A stretch of DNA of 64,000 bases from Flavobacterium lutivivi (GCF_014642275.1 NZ_BMIM01000013.1:1-64000); one strand, 5' to 3'. Counted from the stretch's first letter, positions 43,451-54,049 are shown. A program made the numbers and translations. The notes: a model not told the origin generated them from the sequence alone.

Positions 43451-44131
43451 ATGAGCAAAAACAAACTACACATCAGCATTCCTGAACCATGCCACGAAAA
43501 CTGGCAAAATATGAGTTTGGTAGAAAAAGGAAGATTTTGTGAAAGATGTCAAAAGAACGTATTTGATTTCACTTCATCAACTGATAAAGAAATTATAAAT
43601 ACATTCAATCAAAACCAAAATTTATGTGGTCGGTTTTTGAATTCCCAACTCAATCGTGATTTAATCAAACCACAAAAGAAGAGTTCTTTATGGCTAACTA
43701 CTACATCTGCATTAATTAGTTTTATTGGTTTGGGTAGTCATGATGCAATTGCGCAAGGAGAAATCAAAACTGAACAAACAGATAGAAATGTTATCATTGG
43801 AAAAACACTTCCTGTGCAAAAGGAATTTGAAATTTCGGGAATCGTAACTGATGAAACTGGTCCATTGCCTGGTGCAAACATTAGTGTTAAAGGAAAAAAT
43901 ATATCAACTCGAAGTGATTTTGATGGAAAATATAAAATAAAAGTTAATGTTGGAGATGTGCTAGTTTCAAGCTATGTAGGTTATGAAAGCAATGAAACAA
44001 CAGTCACCAATAACAAGAACTTAGAAATCAAACTAAAACTAACTGAAGCGCTTTTGGGAGAAGTAGTTTATATAAAAAAACGCTCTTTCTTTGGTAGAGT
44101 TTTTCATTCCTTTGGAAATTTATTTCGATAA
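43451..44131 (+). CDS. Carboxypeptidase-like regulatory-domain protein
   Basis: A 226-residue protein. The N-terminal module carries a Cys pair (FCERCQKNVFDFT, residues 31-43), recurrent in Bacteroidota. A short hydrophobic segment lies near residue 80-95, and a C-terminal carboxypeptidase D regulatory-like beta sandwich covers about 125-200 (GIVTDETGPLPGANISVKGKN, DFDGKYKIKVNVGDVLVSSYVGYES), the domain found at the start of SusC-like receptors. It is probably an envelope structural or binding protein. A membrane location is inferred. Confidence 0.75.
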   Translation: MSKNKLHISIPEPCHENWQNMSLVEKGRFCERCQKNVFDFTSSTDKEIINTFNQNQNLCGRFLNSQLNRDLIKPQKKSSLWLTTTSALISFIGLGSHDAIAQGEIKTEQTDRNVIIGKTLPVQKEFEISGIVTDETGPLPGANISVKGKNISTRSDFDGKYKIKVNVGDVLVSSYVGYESNETTVTNNKNLEIKLKLTEALLGEVVYIKKRSFFGRVFHSFGNLFR

Positions 44132-44266
44132 AAACTTTATAAATCCTTTGTGTTTTTCAAAAAACTTTTATTAACATTTTACAGAAGATAATTGCTAATA
44201 ACTTACTAAATACTACAACTATAGGTATCGTGTGTTTCAATATTTTTGCCAAAAAAAATTAAATTC

Positions 44267-47200
44267 ATGAAAAAAGTACTTTGGTTTGTTTTATTTTTTG
44301 CCCTAAAATCAAATTTAATCTTTTCTCAATGTGCATACACTGGTACACCTTTAACCCAAGCGGGTTCAACCTACACCTTTTGCATTGACAACTCAAACAC
44401 TATCACCACAGCTACAGTTAGATCTGGTCAATATGTTGTTGTAAATGTTGTAAAGGGATTTAATTATACGTTTTCTATTGGAAATGTTTTTAATGGTGGT
44501 CGTGCAGAAAATTTAACTATTCTAAATGCTTCAACCAATGCAAATGTTTCTCCTGCAGCATTTTCTTCTGGAACTAGTGGAACATCTTTTACTTGGACTG
44601 CTTCCTTAACTGGACAGATTAAAATATTATTATCAAGAGGTTCATGTGCTAACGATAATGCTACAGGTGGAACAATGACACTTACTTTGAACTCTGTAGG
44701 TAACACACAAGATTCTCAAACAGCATTTGGAACCGATCAATGGGTTGGACATGTTTACAATTGGACTGGTACTGCACCTCCAGGTGGAACATCTCCTTCT
44801 ACTCCTTCGGCCACAAATCCGTTTACTAGCGCTAACTATGTTGGTTACTATAATGTAAATTCTGAAACTATTTCTGAGGGATTTGGTGGAGATTATAACT
44901 GTTTTCAAGTTTATTCAAACGGTACTAATGCTACAAATATTTATACCGAACAATATGCTGTAAGATATAGAATGCGTTCTACTAAAGTAGGCTGCTATCT
45001 AGCAACTTTTAATGGTGATGATGGAATTAGAGTTTATGTTGATGGCGTAAAAGTTTTTGATGAATGGAAAGAACAGCCACCAACAGGATATGGAAATGTA
45101 TTGTTGTATCTGAACGGTAATAGTGATATTATTTTTGATTTTTATGAAAATGGAGGTCAAAACACTGCAAATTTTAGTCTAGCGCCATTCACAAGTAATC
45201 CAAACACCATTTCACAAACAACTATAAATGTATGTTCTGGAGTTTCTCCAGGTGCTTTAGATGGAAATGCTTATACTTATAATGGTGGAACAGCAAACCC
45301 AAGTATCACATTTCAATGGCAATCTTCAACTGACAATGTAACTTTTACAAATATTTCGGGTGCAACTTCTGAAGATTATACTCCTCCAACTCAAACAACA
45401 ACGACAACCAATATCATAAGATATTATAGAAGAATTGTAACTGCATCCGCTGGAAATGCTGGTGGTTGTACTTATAATAGCAATGTTGTAACTGTAACTA
45501 CAAGTCCAGGAACGCCTGCAACTCCTGGAACAATTTCTGGAACTGTTACTCAATGTCCTTCATTAACTGGGCAAATATATAGTATTGCAGCAGTTAATAA
45601 TGCAAACAATTATACTTGGTCAGTTCCAACTGGTTGGAGTATAACTAGTGGTAACGGAACAACAAGTATTACAGTAACTACTGGTACTACAGGCCAGAAT
45701 GGAAATATTACAGTGAATGCAAGTAATGGTTGTGGTACAAGTGCCAATAGAACTTTGGCTGTAACCGTTAGTACTTTAGCTGTTGCGGGAACTGCATCTT
45801 CTAACCAAACTATTTGTTCGGGCACAACTCCTGCTAACTTAACGTTGACAGGCAATACTGGTACAATTCAATGGCAATCTTCAACAGATAACGTAACTTT
45901 CACAAATATTTCGGGTGCAACTTCTGCTACGCTTACTGGTACAACTATTGGAGCACTCACTGCAACTAGATATTACAGAGCTTTTATTACTGGAGGTTGT
46001 TCTACAGCTACTTCAAATGTGGTGACAATAACTGTTAATCCTACTTCAGTTGCGGGAACAGCTTCTGCTAACCAAACCATTTGTTCGGGTTCAACTCCTG
46101 CTAACATAACTTTGACTGGAAGTACTGGAACAATTCAATGGCAATCTTCAACAAATAATGTAACTTTTACAAATATTTCGGGTGCTAATTCAGCTACACT
46201 TGCTGGTACAACTATTGGAACACTTACTGCTACCAGATATTACAGAGCTGTTGTTACTAGCGGTGTTTGTGCTTCGGCTACTTCAAATGTGGTGACAATA
46301 ACCATTAATCCTACTTCGGTTGCGGGAACAGCTTCTGCTAACCAAACTATTTGTTTAGGTTCAACTCCTGCTAACTTAACGTTGACTGGAAGTACTGGCA
46401 CAATTCAATGGCAATCTTCAACGGATAATGTAACTTTTACTAATATTTCGGGTGCTAATTCAGCTACGCTTACCGGTACAACTATAGGAACACTAACTGC
46501 TACCAGATATTACAGAGCTGTTGTTACTAGTGGTGTTTGTGCTTCGGCTACTTCAAATGTGGTGACGATAACTGTTAATCCTACTTCGGTTGCGGGAACA
46601 GCTTCTACTAGCCAAACTATTTGTTCGGGTACAACTCCTGCTAACTTAACTCTGACCGGAAGTACTGGTACAATTCAATGGCAATCTTCCACGGATAATG
46701 TAACTTTCACAAATATTTCGGGTGCTAATTCAGCTACACTTGCTGGTACAACTATTGGAACACTAACTGCTACCAGATATTACAGAACTGTTGTTACTAG
46801 CGGTGTTTGTGCTTCGGCTACTTCAAATGTGGTGACAATATCTATCGGAGGAAATTCAACTTGGAATGGATCAAATTGGGATGTTACTCCATCGGGAACT
46901 ACTAATTTGATATTTAACGGCGACTACACTTCTTCTGGAGATATTAATGGCTGTATTTGTACTGTTAACACAGGTAATGTGGTTATAAATTCTGGTCATG
47001 ATATGTCATTAATTGGAAGTGTTAGTGTAAATGGTGGTTCGTTGACTTTTGAAAATAATTCTAATTTAATTCAACAACAAAACGTTTCTAACTCAGGAAA
47101 CATAACCGTAAAAAGAAATTCTACACCTCTCAGAAGATTAGATTACACACTTTGGTCTTCTCCAGTTGTTGGACAAAATTTATTAAATTTTTCTCCAGCT

Positions 47201-48394
47201 ACGCTTACTAACCGTTTTTATACTTATAACACAAATACTAATTTGTATGATGTAATTGGTTCTCCTGCTTCTACAAATTTCGCTACAGGAAAAGGTTACT
47301 TGATTAGAGTTCCAAATAATTTTCCTTCTATAACACCAACTATTTATAACGGTGTTTTTACAGGAGTTCCAAATAATGGAAACATCTCATTTGCGTTAGT
47401 TGATGGCGGTTCAGATACTGTTCGATTTAATGCAACTGGAAATCCATATCCTTCATCAATAAACCTTGATAATTTTATTACTTCAAACTCTAGTAATATA
47501 GAAGGTACATTGTGGTTTTGGAGAAAATTAAACGATGATAATAATCCTGTATCATACTCAACCTGTACGACAGTAGGTTGTACAATTAATAATAGCCATA
47601 ACTACACAGATGAGAATTTGATATCAGTTGGACAAGGTTTCTTGGTTAAGGCAAAAGCTGGAGCCACAACTGTTAACTTCACTAATTCAATCAGATCAAG
47701 TGAAAATGTAAATCAATTTTTCAGAACTGCTTCTATTGATAGGTATTGGCTGGAATTGAAAAATGTTGCAGATAAGAGTTTTGGTAAAAAATTGATTGCT
47801 TATGTTGACGATGCTACATTAGGTTATGACGACGGAAAAGACGGATTATACTTGAATGATAGCCCAATAGCTTTAACATCAATAATTGATAATAAAGAGT
47901 TAATTATCCAAGCAAGACCAACTTTTGATACTGGAGATATTATTCCATTAAATTTTAAAACTACAATTGCTGACACCTATTCTGTTACACTAACTGAAAA
48001 AGAAGGAATATTCACGTCTCAACCAATCTATTTAAGAGATAATCAAACTTCTACAATACATAATCTACAGCAATCAGCATACATTTTTACTTCTGATGTT
48101 GGAAATTTTGCTGGCAGATTTGATATTTTGTATGATAGTGCTTTATCTAATAATGATAACTATTTTGAAAATAGCATTCTTGTATTTTCAAGTAATTCAA
48201 ACTTGATTATTAAATCAACCAAAGACCTAATAGATAGTATCGCAATTTATGACCTTAGCGGAAGATTGTTATTAAATGAAAAAGGATTTAATTCACTAGA
48301 AGAACATCTAAAAATTAGGCAAACTAACCAAGTTTTGATTGTGAAAGTCAAAACAATTGATAGAGCAGTTAAAATACAAAAAGTGTTATTTTAA
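44267..48394 (+). CDS. Large secreted repeat protein (T9SS cargo, adhesin-like)
   Basis: A 1375-residue exported protein with a signal peptide (residues 1-21, ending IFSQC). The first 300 residues include a PA14-like lectin region (GYYNVNSETISEGFGGDYNC, FNGDDGIRVYVDGVKVFDEW). One diverged and four close Ig-like repeats of about 90 residues follow (IQWQSSTDNVTFTNISGA... RYYRAVVTSGVCASATSNVVTIT, roughly residues 320-865), then a beta-helix/ice-nucleation-like segment and a C-terminal type A sorting domain (last 75 residues, SIAIYDLSGRLLLNEKG). It is probably surface-bound or secreted, and involved in adhesion or gliding. ATG 44267 rather than TTG 44246 is chosen because it starts the signal peptide. 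Confidence 0.82.
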   Translation: MKKVLWFVLFFALKSNLIFSQCAYTGTPLTQAGSTYTFCIDNSNTITTATVRSGQYVVVNVVKGFNYTFSIGNVFNGGRAENLTILNASTNANVSPAAFSSGTSGTSFTWTASLTGQIKILLSRGSCANDNATGGTMTLTLNSVGNTQDSQTAFGTDQWVGHVYNWTGTAPPGGTSPSTPSATNPFTSANYVGYYNVNSETISEGFGGDYNCFQVYSNGTNATNIYTEQYAVRYRMRSTKVGCYLATFNGDDGIRVYVDGVKVFDEWKEQPPTGYGNVLLYLNGNSDIIFDFYENGGQNTANFSLAPFTSNPNTISQTTINVCSGVSPGALDGNAYTYNGGTANPSITFQWQSSTDNVTFTNISGATSEDYTPPTQTTTTTNIIRYYRRIVTASAGNAGGCTYNSNVVTVTTSPGTPATPGTISGTVTQCPSLTGQIYSIAAVNNANNYTWSVPTGWSITSGNGTTSITVTTGTTGQNGNITVNASNGCGTSANRTLAVTVSTLAVAGTASSNQTICSGTTPANLTLTGNTGTIQWQSSTDNVTFTNISGATSATLTGTTIGALTATRYYRAFITGGCSTATSNVVTITVNPTSVAGTASANQTICSGSTPANITLTGSTGTIQWQSSTNNVTFTNISGANSATLAGTTIGTLTATRYYRAVVTSGVCASATSNVVTITINPTSVAGTASANQTICLGSTPANLTLTGSTGTIQWQSSTDNVTFTNISGANSATLTGTTIGTLTATRYYRAVVTSGVCASATSNVVTITVNPTSVAGTASTSQTICSGTTPANLTLTGSTGTIQWQSSTDNVTFTNISGANSATLAGTTIGTLTATRYYRTVVTSGVCASATSNVVTISIGGNSTWNGSNWDVTPSGTTNLIFNGDYTSSGDINGCICTVNTGNVVINSGHDMSLIGSVSVNGGSLTFENNSNLIQQQNVSNSGNITVKRNSTPLRRLDYTLWSSPVVGQNLLNFSPATLTNRFYTYNTNTNLYDVIGSPASTNFATGKGYLIRVPNNFPSITPTIYNGVFTGVPNNGNISFALVDGGSDTVRFNATGNPYPSSINLDNFITSNSSNIEGTLWFWRKLNDDNNPVSYSTCTTVGCTINNSHNYTDENLISVGQGFLVKAKAGATTVNFTNSIRSSENVNQFFRTASIDRYWLELKNVADKSFGKKLIAYVDDATLGYDDGKDGLYLNDSPIALTSIIDNKELIIQARPTFDTGDIIPLNFKTTIADTYSVTLTEKEGIFTSQPIYLRDNQTSTIHNLQQSAYIFTSDVGNFAGRFDILYDSALSNNDNYFENSILVFSSNSNLIIKSTKDLIDSIAIYDLSGRLLLNEKGFNSLEEHLKIRQTNQVLIVKVKTIDRAVKIQKVLF
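45785..46854 (+). repeat. Four tandem 267-270-bp coding repeats
   Basis: Units start at 45785, 46052, 46322 and 46592 (GCGGGAACTGCATCT-type start). Units 2-4 are nearly identical over long stretches, including silent positions, so they were amplified or homogenised recently. Each encodes an Ig-like domain of 89-90 residues. Confidence 0.9.
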
Positions 48395-48400
48395 ATAAAA

Positions 48401-48425
48401 AAAATCCCGATTAATTCGGGATTTT
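48401..48425. terminator. Bidirectional terminator
   Basis: Stem AAAATCCCGA (48401-48410) with TCGGGATTTT (48416-48425), between the convergent adhesin and 196-aa genes. Confidence 0.85.
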
Positions 48426-48426
48426 T

Positions 48427-49017
48427 TTATTTCTTCTTTTTAGCTTCAACATATTCTTGCTTTGCTACATCATATAACCATTTATTCTCTTGATTTTTAC
48501 TTTTTTGAGTTACTGAACCATCGGGATTTAAAACAAATTCAAATCCTTCTTTTCTCACTTTTTCTTGTGTTTCAGAAGCTGTTTTATTTCGGTCTAAAAA
48601 TACTTTTTCAACGATATTAGTTGTCTTTTGATAATTTGAAAAAACTTGTTTTTTTGTAGTTATTTCATAAATCACAGAATACATCATAGTGATATCTTCT
48701 GTCTTTAAATCTGTTTTTGTGTTGCTTTTTTCAGTCCATTGAAGCAAATACAATTTTGTTCCATTTGCCATAAAACTAGAAAGCTTCATGTCGATAGGTT
48801 TTACATCATTTGTTAGTTCTTTTACAACAATCGCATCAGCTGGCTTTCCCTTGTCTGAAATTGTTAATTGAAAGGTTTTACCTTTAATTTCGGCCGTAAG
48901 ATTATCAACTTTGGCTACCGAGGCTGTTTTACTTGATTTTGCAGGTGTTTTTTTCTTTTGAGCAAAACTTGCTGTTATAGTCAATGCAACTGCAAACAGA
49001 ATAAATAATTTTTTCAT
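48427..49017 (-). CDS. Secreted protein of unknown function, 196 aa
   Basis: Signal peptide (residues 1-19, ending TASFAQ), followed by a basic Lys/Thr/Ser stretch (KKKTPAKSSKTASVAK) and a beta-rich domain with LYLLQWTEKSNTKTDLKTEDITMMYSVIYEI, then a charged Lys-rich tail. No recognised family. It is probably periplasmic. A near-consensus -7 box (TATCTTGG) is on the minus strand upstream. Confidence 0.65.
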   Translation of the reverse strand: MKKLFILFAVALTITASFAQKKKTPAKSSKTASVAKVDNLTAEIKGKTFQLTISDKGKPADAIVVKELTNDVKPIDMKLSSFMANGTKLYLLQWTEKSNTKTDLKTEDITMMYSVIYEITTKKQVFSNYQKTTNIVEKVFLDRNKTASETQEKVRKEGFEFVLNPDGSVTQKSKNQENKWLYDVAKQEYVEAKKKK

Positions 49018-49078
49018 AGTTGTTAATTAATAGGATTGCCAAGATACAAAAATATCTTTTCGAGTTTTGTTAAAATAA

Positions 49079-49106
49079 AAAACCGAGTTATTTCTAACTC
49101 GGTTTT
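49079..49106 (-). terminator. Terminator of dnaK
   Basis: A 12-bp perfect stem, AAAACCGAGTTA (49079-49090) and TAACTCGGTTTT (49095-49106), with T on the minus strand. Confidence 0.85.
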
Positions 49107-49127
49107 GACTATTTTATTTAAAAAAGA

Positions 49128-51014
49128 TTACTTCACTTCTTCAAAATCTACATCTTGCGTTTGATCGCCACTAGCATCTGCTTGTGGTTGCGCTTCATGT
49201 GTTTGTCCTTCAGCTTGAGCTTTGTACATTTCTTCTGAAGCGTTTTTCCAAGCTTCATTAATTTTGTCTAATGCTGGTTGAATAGTGTCAACATCCTTAG
49301 TTTCATAAGCTTTTTTCAAATCTTCTAAAGCAGCTTGAATGTTTGATTTATTTCCTTCAGATAATTTATCTCCGAATTCCGTTAACTGTTTTTCTGTTTG
49401 GAAAATCATGCTATCCGCTTCATTCAATTTATCTGCTTTTTCTTTTGCTTTTTTGTCAGCATCAGCGTTCATTTCAGCTTCTTTTTTCATTCTTTCGATT
49501 TCTTCTGGAGTTAATCCTGAAGATGCTTCGATACGAATGTCATGTGATTTTCCAGTTCCTTTATCGGTAGCAGAAACTTTTATGATACCATTAGCATCAA
49601 TATCAAAAGTAACTTCAATTTGTGGAACACCTCTTGGTGCAGGCGGAATTCCATCAAGGTGGAAACGTCCAATTGTTTTATTATCTGCAGCCATTGGTCT
49701 TTCTCCTTGCAACACATGAATTTCTACACTTGGCTGGTTATCAGCTGCCGTTGAGAATACTTGTGATTTTTTTGTTGGAATAGTTGTATTTGCTTCAATC
49801 AACTTAGTCATCACATTACCCATAGTTTCAATTCCTAAAGACAATGGCGTAACATCAAGCAACAATACATCTTTTACATCACCAGTTAAAACACCACCTT
49901 GAATTGCAGCGCCAATCGCTACTACTTCATCAGGGTTTACTCCTTTTGATGGTTTTTTACCAAAAAATTTCTCAACTTGTTCTTGGATAACTGGAATACG
50001 AGTTGAACCTCCAACCAAAATTACTTCATCAATATCTGAAGTTGACAAACCTGCATCTTTCAACGCTTTTGCAACTGGTTCCATTGAACGTTTAACTAAG
50101 CTTTCAGCCAATTGTTCAAACTTAGCACGAGTTAACGTTTTTACTAAGTGTTTTGGTCCAGAAGCTGTTGCTGTTACATAAGGCAAGTTGATTTCTGTTT
50201 GTGTAGAAGAAGACAATTCAATTTTTGCTTTTTCAGCAGCTTCTTTCAAACGTTGTAATGCCATTGGATCTTTTCTCAAATCAACACCTTCTTCGCTGTT
50301 GAATTCATTTGCCATCCAATCGATGATTACTTGGTCAAAATCGTCACCACCAAGATGTGTATCACCATTTGTTGATAATACTTCAAAAACACCATCTCCT
50401 AATTCAAGAACAGATATATCAAATGTTCCACCACCAAGGTCATAAACTGCAATTTTTTGGTCTTTACCTGATTTGTCTAATCCGTAAGCTAAAGCAGCAG
50501 CAGTTGGCTCATTGATAATACGCATTACTTTTAAACCTGCAATTTCACCAGCTTCTTTTGTAGCTTGACGTTGTGCATCGTTAAAATATGCTGGAACTGT
50601 TATAACTGCTTCAGTCACCGATTGACCAAGATAATCTTCAGCTGTTTTTTTCATTTTTTGAAGTGTCATTGCTGACAATTCTTGTGGAGTATAAAGTCTG
50701 CCATCGATATCTACTCTAGGTGTATCGTTGTCACCTTTTACCACTTTGTATGCAACATTCTGAGCTTCTTTAGCACTTTCAGAATATTTGTTACCCATAA
50801 AACGTTTGATTGACGCTATGGTTTTTGTTGGATTTGTCACAGCTTGTCTTTTTGCTGGATCACCTACTTTAATTTCGCCACCTTCAACAAAAGCGATTAC
50901 TGAAGGCGTTGTTCTTTTTCCTTCTGCATTAGCAATTACAACTGGTTCTCCACCTTCCATAACTGCCACACAAGAGTTGGTTGTACCTAAGTCGATACCA
51001 ATAATTTTTCCCAT
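49128..51014 (-). CDS. dnaK: Chaperone DnaK (Hsp70)
   Basis: A 628-residue Hsp70. The ATPase domain (about 1-385) has the phosphate 1 motif [19 protein letters not shown], the phosphate 2 motif [21 protein letters not shown], and the adenosine motif [15 protein letters not shown]. The linker is [10 protein letters not shown], followed by the substrate-binding beta sandwich and helical lid. It ends with the acidic VDFEEVK tail (EEVD-like). The start is preceded by AAGGAG (51024-51029, minus strand, 9-nt spacing), one of very few good Shine-Dalgarno matches here. No dnaJ or grpE is adjacent. Confidence 0.97.
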   Translation of the reverse strand: MGKIIGIDLGTTNSCVAVMEGGEPVVIANAEGKRTTPSVIAFVEGGEIKVGDPAKRQAVTNPTKTIASIKRFMGNKYSESAKEAQNVAYKVVKGDNDTPRVDIDGRLYTPQELSAMTLQKMKKTAEDYLGQSVTEAVITVPAYFNDAQRQATKEAGEIAGLKVMRIINEPTAAALAYGLDKSGKDQKIAVYDLGGGTFDISVLELGDGVFEVLSTNGDTHLGGDDFDQVIIDWMANEFNSEEGVDLRKDPMALQRLKEAAEKAKIELSSSTQTEINLPYVTATASGPKHLVKTLTRAKFEQLAESLVKRSMEPVAKALKDAGLSTSDIDEVILVGGSTRIPVIQEQVEKFFGKKPSKGVNPDEVVAIGAAIQGGVLTGDVKDVLLLDVTPLSLGIETMGNVMTKLIEANTTIPTKKSQVFSTAADNQPSVEIHVLQGERPMAADNKTIGRFHLDGIPPAPRGVPQIEVTFDIDANGIIKVSATDKGTGKSHDIRIEASSGLTPEEIERMKKEAEMNADADKKAKEKADKLNEADSMIFQTEKQLTEFGDKLSEGNKSNIQAALEDLKKAYETKDVDTIQPALDKINEAWKNASEEMYKAQAEGQTHEAQPQADASGDQTQDVDFEEVK

Positions 51015-51180
51015 TTTTATTTTCTCCTTTTTAATTTTAATCTTTGATTATTCCTCTACGAGTGAATAGTACGTTGTGTTGTACGAGTTCTGTTAGTCAA
51101 CTTTTGTGCCAATAGAGAAAAGTTAAAAAAATGTCATGTTTTTGCAAAATCTATATGACAAAATGGCGTTAAACAAAAAA

Positions 51181-51200
51181 TCCCAACCTTTCGGTTGGGA
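51181..51200 (-). terminator. Terminator of rho
   Basis: An 8-bp stem, TCCCAACC (51181-51188) and GGTTGGGA (51193-51200), with a T run on the minus strand. Confidence 0.85.
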
Positions 51201-51208
51201 CTTTATGT

Positions 51209-52867
51209 TTAATCATTCATTGAAATCAAAAATTCTTCGTTGTTTCTGGTCTTTTTGATTTTATCATTGATAGTATCCATAGCTTCCACAGGGTTCATAT
51301 CGGCTAGGAACTTGCGTAAAATCCACATTCTTTGAAGTGTTTTTTCATCAAGAAGTAAATCATCACGACGTGTACTTGACGAAGTCAAATCGATAGCTGG
51401 GAAAATACGTTTGTTCGCAATTTTTCTATCCAATTGTAATTCCATATTACCAGTTCCTTTGAATTCTTCAAAGATAACTTCGTCCATTTTAGAACCTGTT
51501 TCAGTCAATGCCGTAGCAATAATACTCAACGAACCACCATTTTCTATGTTACGAGCAGCACCAAAGAATCGTTTTGGTTTTTGTAGCGCATTGGCATCCA
51601 CACCACCAGAAAGCACTTTTCCTGATGCTGGTTGTACTGTATTGTAAGCTCTTGCTAAACGTGTTATTGAATCTAACAAAATTACCACATCGTGACCACA
51701 CTCTACTAAGCGTTTTGCTTTTTCGAGAACGATATTCGCCACTTTTACGTGTCTGTCTGCTGGTTCGTCAAATGTTGAAGCAATTACTTCACCACGAACG
51801 CTACGTTGCATATCTGTTACTTCTTCTGGTCTTTCGTCAATTAGTAAAACGATAAGGTAAACCTCTGGATGATTGGCCGCAATAGTATTGGCAATATCTT
51901 TCAACAACATGGTTTTACCCGTTTTTGGTTGGGCAACAATCATTCCGCGTTGTCCTTTTCCTATTGGTGAAAATAAATCGATAATTCTGGTAGAAACCGT
52001 TGCTTGCCTTCCGGCTAAATCAAATTTTTCCTCTGGAAATAATGGTGTCAAATGCTCGAATGAAACTCTATCGCGAACTACTTGTGGATCATGACCGTTG
52101 ATTTTCAATACTTTTACCAATGGAAAGAATTTTTCTCCTTCTTTTGGCGGACGAACAACACCTTTGACTGTATCACCAGTTTTTAAACCAAATAATCTGA
52201 TTTGTGAAGTAGATAAATAAATATCATCTGGTGAAGCTAAGTAATTATAATCGGAAGAACGAAGGAAACCATAACCATCGGGCATCATTTCCAGAACACC
52301 TTCGCTTTCTATAATTCCATCAAACTCATAATCGGAGTCGCGAACGTTTTGGTTCTTTTTGTTTTTGAAATTTTGATTTTGATTCCCGTTATGCTGTTTT
52401 GGTCTGTTGTTGTCGTTATTTGGTGTTTCGGCAACCATTTCTGAAGTTTCTGTTGAAGCTTCAACTATTTTTTCCTCAGCAGTTTCGGGTTGCTTTTTTT
52501 CTTGAAAATCTTTGGTATTCTTTTCAAAGTTTTTCTTTTTAAACTTTGGATTATTGGTAGTTTTCTCTTGCTTTTGCTCAACAACAGCATCTACTTTTTC
52601 TTCAACTGGTGTAGCGAACAATTCTGGTTGTTCAACAACTTCATTTGATGTTGTGGCTGCATTAATTCTATTTCTTTTGGGCTTGTTGCTTTTTTCAACT
52701 GGTGTTTCAGCAGGTTGTTCCTGTGTATTTGCCTTTTCTTGCAACTCTAAAATTTGTTGAATAAGTGCTTCTTTTTTGGCTCCGGCTACTTTGATTGTAC
52801 CCGATAATTTTGCAATTTCCTGAAGTTCAGACAACTTCATTGCTTTCAACGTTGAACTATCAAACAT
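51209..52867 (-). CDS. rho: Transcription termination factor Rho
   Basis: A 552-residue hexameric RNA helicase. The N-terminal helix bundle (1-45) is followed by a low-complexity insertion rich in Glu, Asn, Lys and Gln (about 50-165, with [13 protein letters not shown]-type repeats), usual in Bacteroidota and absent from E. coli. The cold-shock RNA-binding domain is about 180-250. The ATPase domain has Walker A QPKTGKT, Walker [17 protein letters not shown] and the R-loop region [10 protein letters not shown]. The leader contains a short hairpin (52938-52961). Expected to be essential or highly conserved. Confidence 0.96.
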   Translation of the reverse strand: MFDSSTLKAMKLSELQEIAKLSGTIKVAGAKKEALIQQILELQEKANTQEQPAETPVEKSNKPKRNRINAATTSNEVVEQPELFATPVEEKVDAVVEQKQEKTTNNPKFKKKNFEKNTKDFQEKKQPETAEEKIVEASTETSEMVAETPNNDNNRPKQHNGNQNQNFKNKKNQNVRDSDYEFDGIIESEGVLEMMPDGYGFLRSSDYNYLASPDDIYLSTSQIRLFGLKTGDTVKGVVRPPKEGEKFFPLVKVLKINGHDPQVVRDRVSFEHLTPLFPEEKFDLAGRQATVSTRIIDLFSPIGKGQRGMIVAQPKTGKTMLLKDIANTIAANHPEVYLIVLLIDERPEEVTDMQRSVRGEVIASTFDEPADRHVKVANIVLEKAKRLVECGHDVVILLDSITRLARAYNTVQPASGKVLSGGVDANALQKPKRFFGAARNIENGGSLSIIATALTETGSKMDEVIFEEFKGTGNMELQLDRKIANKRIFPAIDLTSSSTRRDDLLLDEKTLQRMWILRKFLADMNPVEAMDTINDKIKKTRNNEEFLISMND

Positions 52868-52937
52868 GTATAAAACGTGGTATTAAAATTCGTTATAGAA
52901 AATAAAATAATTGTGTGGAAATATCTTTTTTGGAACT

Positions 52938-52961
52938 TCCGCAGGATGAAGTGCTTGCGGA
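52938..52961 (-). promoter_or_regulatory. Hairpin in the rho leader
   Basis: Stem TCCGCA (52938-52943) with TGCGGA (52956-52961) about 70 nt upstream of the rho start codon. It may be a leader element for autoregulation, as known for rho in other bacteria, but the stem is only 6 bp. Confidence 0.35.
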
Positions 52962-53023
52962 TTAGTCATGCAATAATACAAATATTTTTTTATTTGCAAT
53001 AGTATTTTTTAAAAAAGAAAAAT

Positions 53024-53031
53024 TATTTTTG
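53024..53031 (+). promoter_or_regulatory. Promoter -7 element of the DUF4293 gene
   Basis: TATTTTTG matches TAnnTTTG. It overlaps the in-frame GTG at 53031, so that codon cannot be the start and ATG 53052 is supported. Confidence 0.55.
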
Positions 53032-53051
53032 TGGTCAATACAAAGCAAGAT

Positions 53052-53459
53052 ATGTTTAGAGTTCAGACTTATTATTTGTTAGCATCACTGATTATTAGCG
53101 GAGTACTTCCATTTGTTTTCCCGTTGTGGAAAAATGCTGATGGTTCTTCGTTCTATTTTATGAGTGAAATAGTTTACAGTGTGTTATTTGGTTTGAGTAC
53201 AACATTGTCGTTGTTGAGTATTCTTTCGCATCAAAAAAGGAAACAACAATTTGTCATGGGCAGATTGAATATGATATTGAATTTAATTTTATTAGGATTA
53301 TTTGTGTATCGAACACTAAATGCATCTGGAGAAAGTGCTATTTCTGAGAAAGGTGTTGGGATGTTCTTACCTATTTTTTCTATCGTATTTTTGGTTTTGG
53401 CCAACAAAGCCATCAAAAAGGACGAAGATCTCGTAAAATCTGTGGATCGATTACGATAA
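53052..53459 (+). CDS. DUF4293 membrane protein
   Basis: A 135-residue inner-membrane protein with four hydrophobic segments (about 4-24, 40-62, 72-92 and 102-122). The start MFRVQTYYLLASLI, the W in FPLWKNADG and the layout match DUF4293, a family restricted to Bacteroidota and often found beside rho, as here (divergent, 184 bp apart). Function unknown. ATG 53052 is chosen because an upstream in-frame GTG lies inside the -7 promoter element. Confidence 0.82.
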   Translation: MFRVQTYYLLASLIISGVLPFVFPLWKNADGSSFYFMSEIVYSVLFGLSTTLSLLSILSHQKRKQQFVMGRLNMILNLILLGLFVYRTLNASGESAISEKGVGMFLPIFSIVFLVLANKAIKKDEDLVKSVDRLR

Positions 53460-53486
53460 ACCTATAAACTTAGTTTTTTAGTGCTG

Positions 53487-53517
53487 AAAAAACCCAAACG
53501 TAATGTTTGGGTTTTTT
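53487..53517 (+). terminator. Terminator of the DUF4293 gene
   Basis: A 13-bp perfect stem, AAAAAACCCAAAC (53487-53499) and GTTTGGGTTTTTT (53505-53517). Confidence 0.9.
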
Positions 53518-53580
53518 ATTTTGAGATAGTTCCTTTTCAGAAAAAATTGACTCAAATAAAAGTATATACGTATAATTATA

Positions 53581-53588
53581 TATTTTTG
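53581..53588 (+). promoter_or_regulatory. Cytochrome c gene promoter -7 element
   Basis: TATTTTTG matches TAnnTTTG, 38 nt before the ATG. Confidence 0.4.
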
Positions 53589-53626
53589 ATTTAACTGTGA
53601 TTTTAAGATAACTAAAAAAACTGAAA

Positions 53627-54049
53627 ATGAAAAAACATTATATTTCCATTTCAATAATTGCTATAATATTTTTTTCATTCATTTTATATAAAAACTTCAT
53701 TTCTAACAATGAATTTAAAGAAAAAAAAACAATTCAAGTTGACGGAAAATATAACATTGGTAAACGAATTTATGAAAAATATTGTAGCAGCTGTCACGAT
53801 AAAAAAATGATTGAATATGCAACTGCGCCACCGCTTGGAGGAATTACAAAACGAAGAAATAAAGAATGGTTGTATAGTTATACAAGAAATTCATACCAAA
53901 TGTATAAAGATGGAGACTCAATTGCTATTAAATTGAGATCTGAGAATTTTGGTTTGATGACAAGCTTTCCAATGTTAAACAATAATAAACTTGATGCGGT
54001 GTATTATTATATTGAAAAAGAATACGAAAAAAATAAAAATACAGAATAA
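53627..54049 (+). CDS. Membrane-anchored c-type cytochrome
   Basis: A 140-residue protein with an uncleaved N-terminal hydrophobic anchor (residues 5-22), followed by a class I cytochrome c domain with the heme site YCSSCHD (CxxCH at residues 58-62) and the following APPLGGITKRR loop. The sixth ligand is probably Met in LMTSFPMLNN, where the first or second Met is conserved in homologues. It should transfer electrons in the periplasm. The small size suggests a dedicated partner rather than an oxidase subunit. Confidence 0.85.
   Translation: MKKHYISISIIAIIFFSFILYKNFISNNEFKEKKTIQVDGKYNIGKRIYEKYCSSCHDKKMIEYATAPPLGGITKRRNKEWLYSYTRNSYQMYKDGDSIAIKLRSENFGLMTSFPMLNNNKLDAVYYYIEKEYEKNKNTE

Noticed and set aside
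45785-46854. Tandem direct repeats that could suggest a CRISPR or satellite array
   Set aside because: Repeats are in frame, 267-270 bp long, and encode an Ig-like domain; there are no short repeats with unique spacers.
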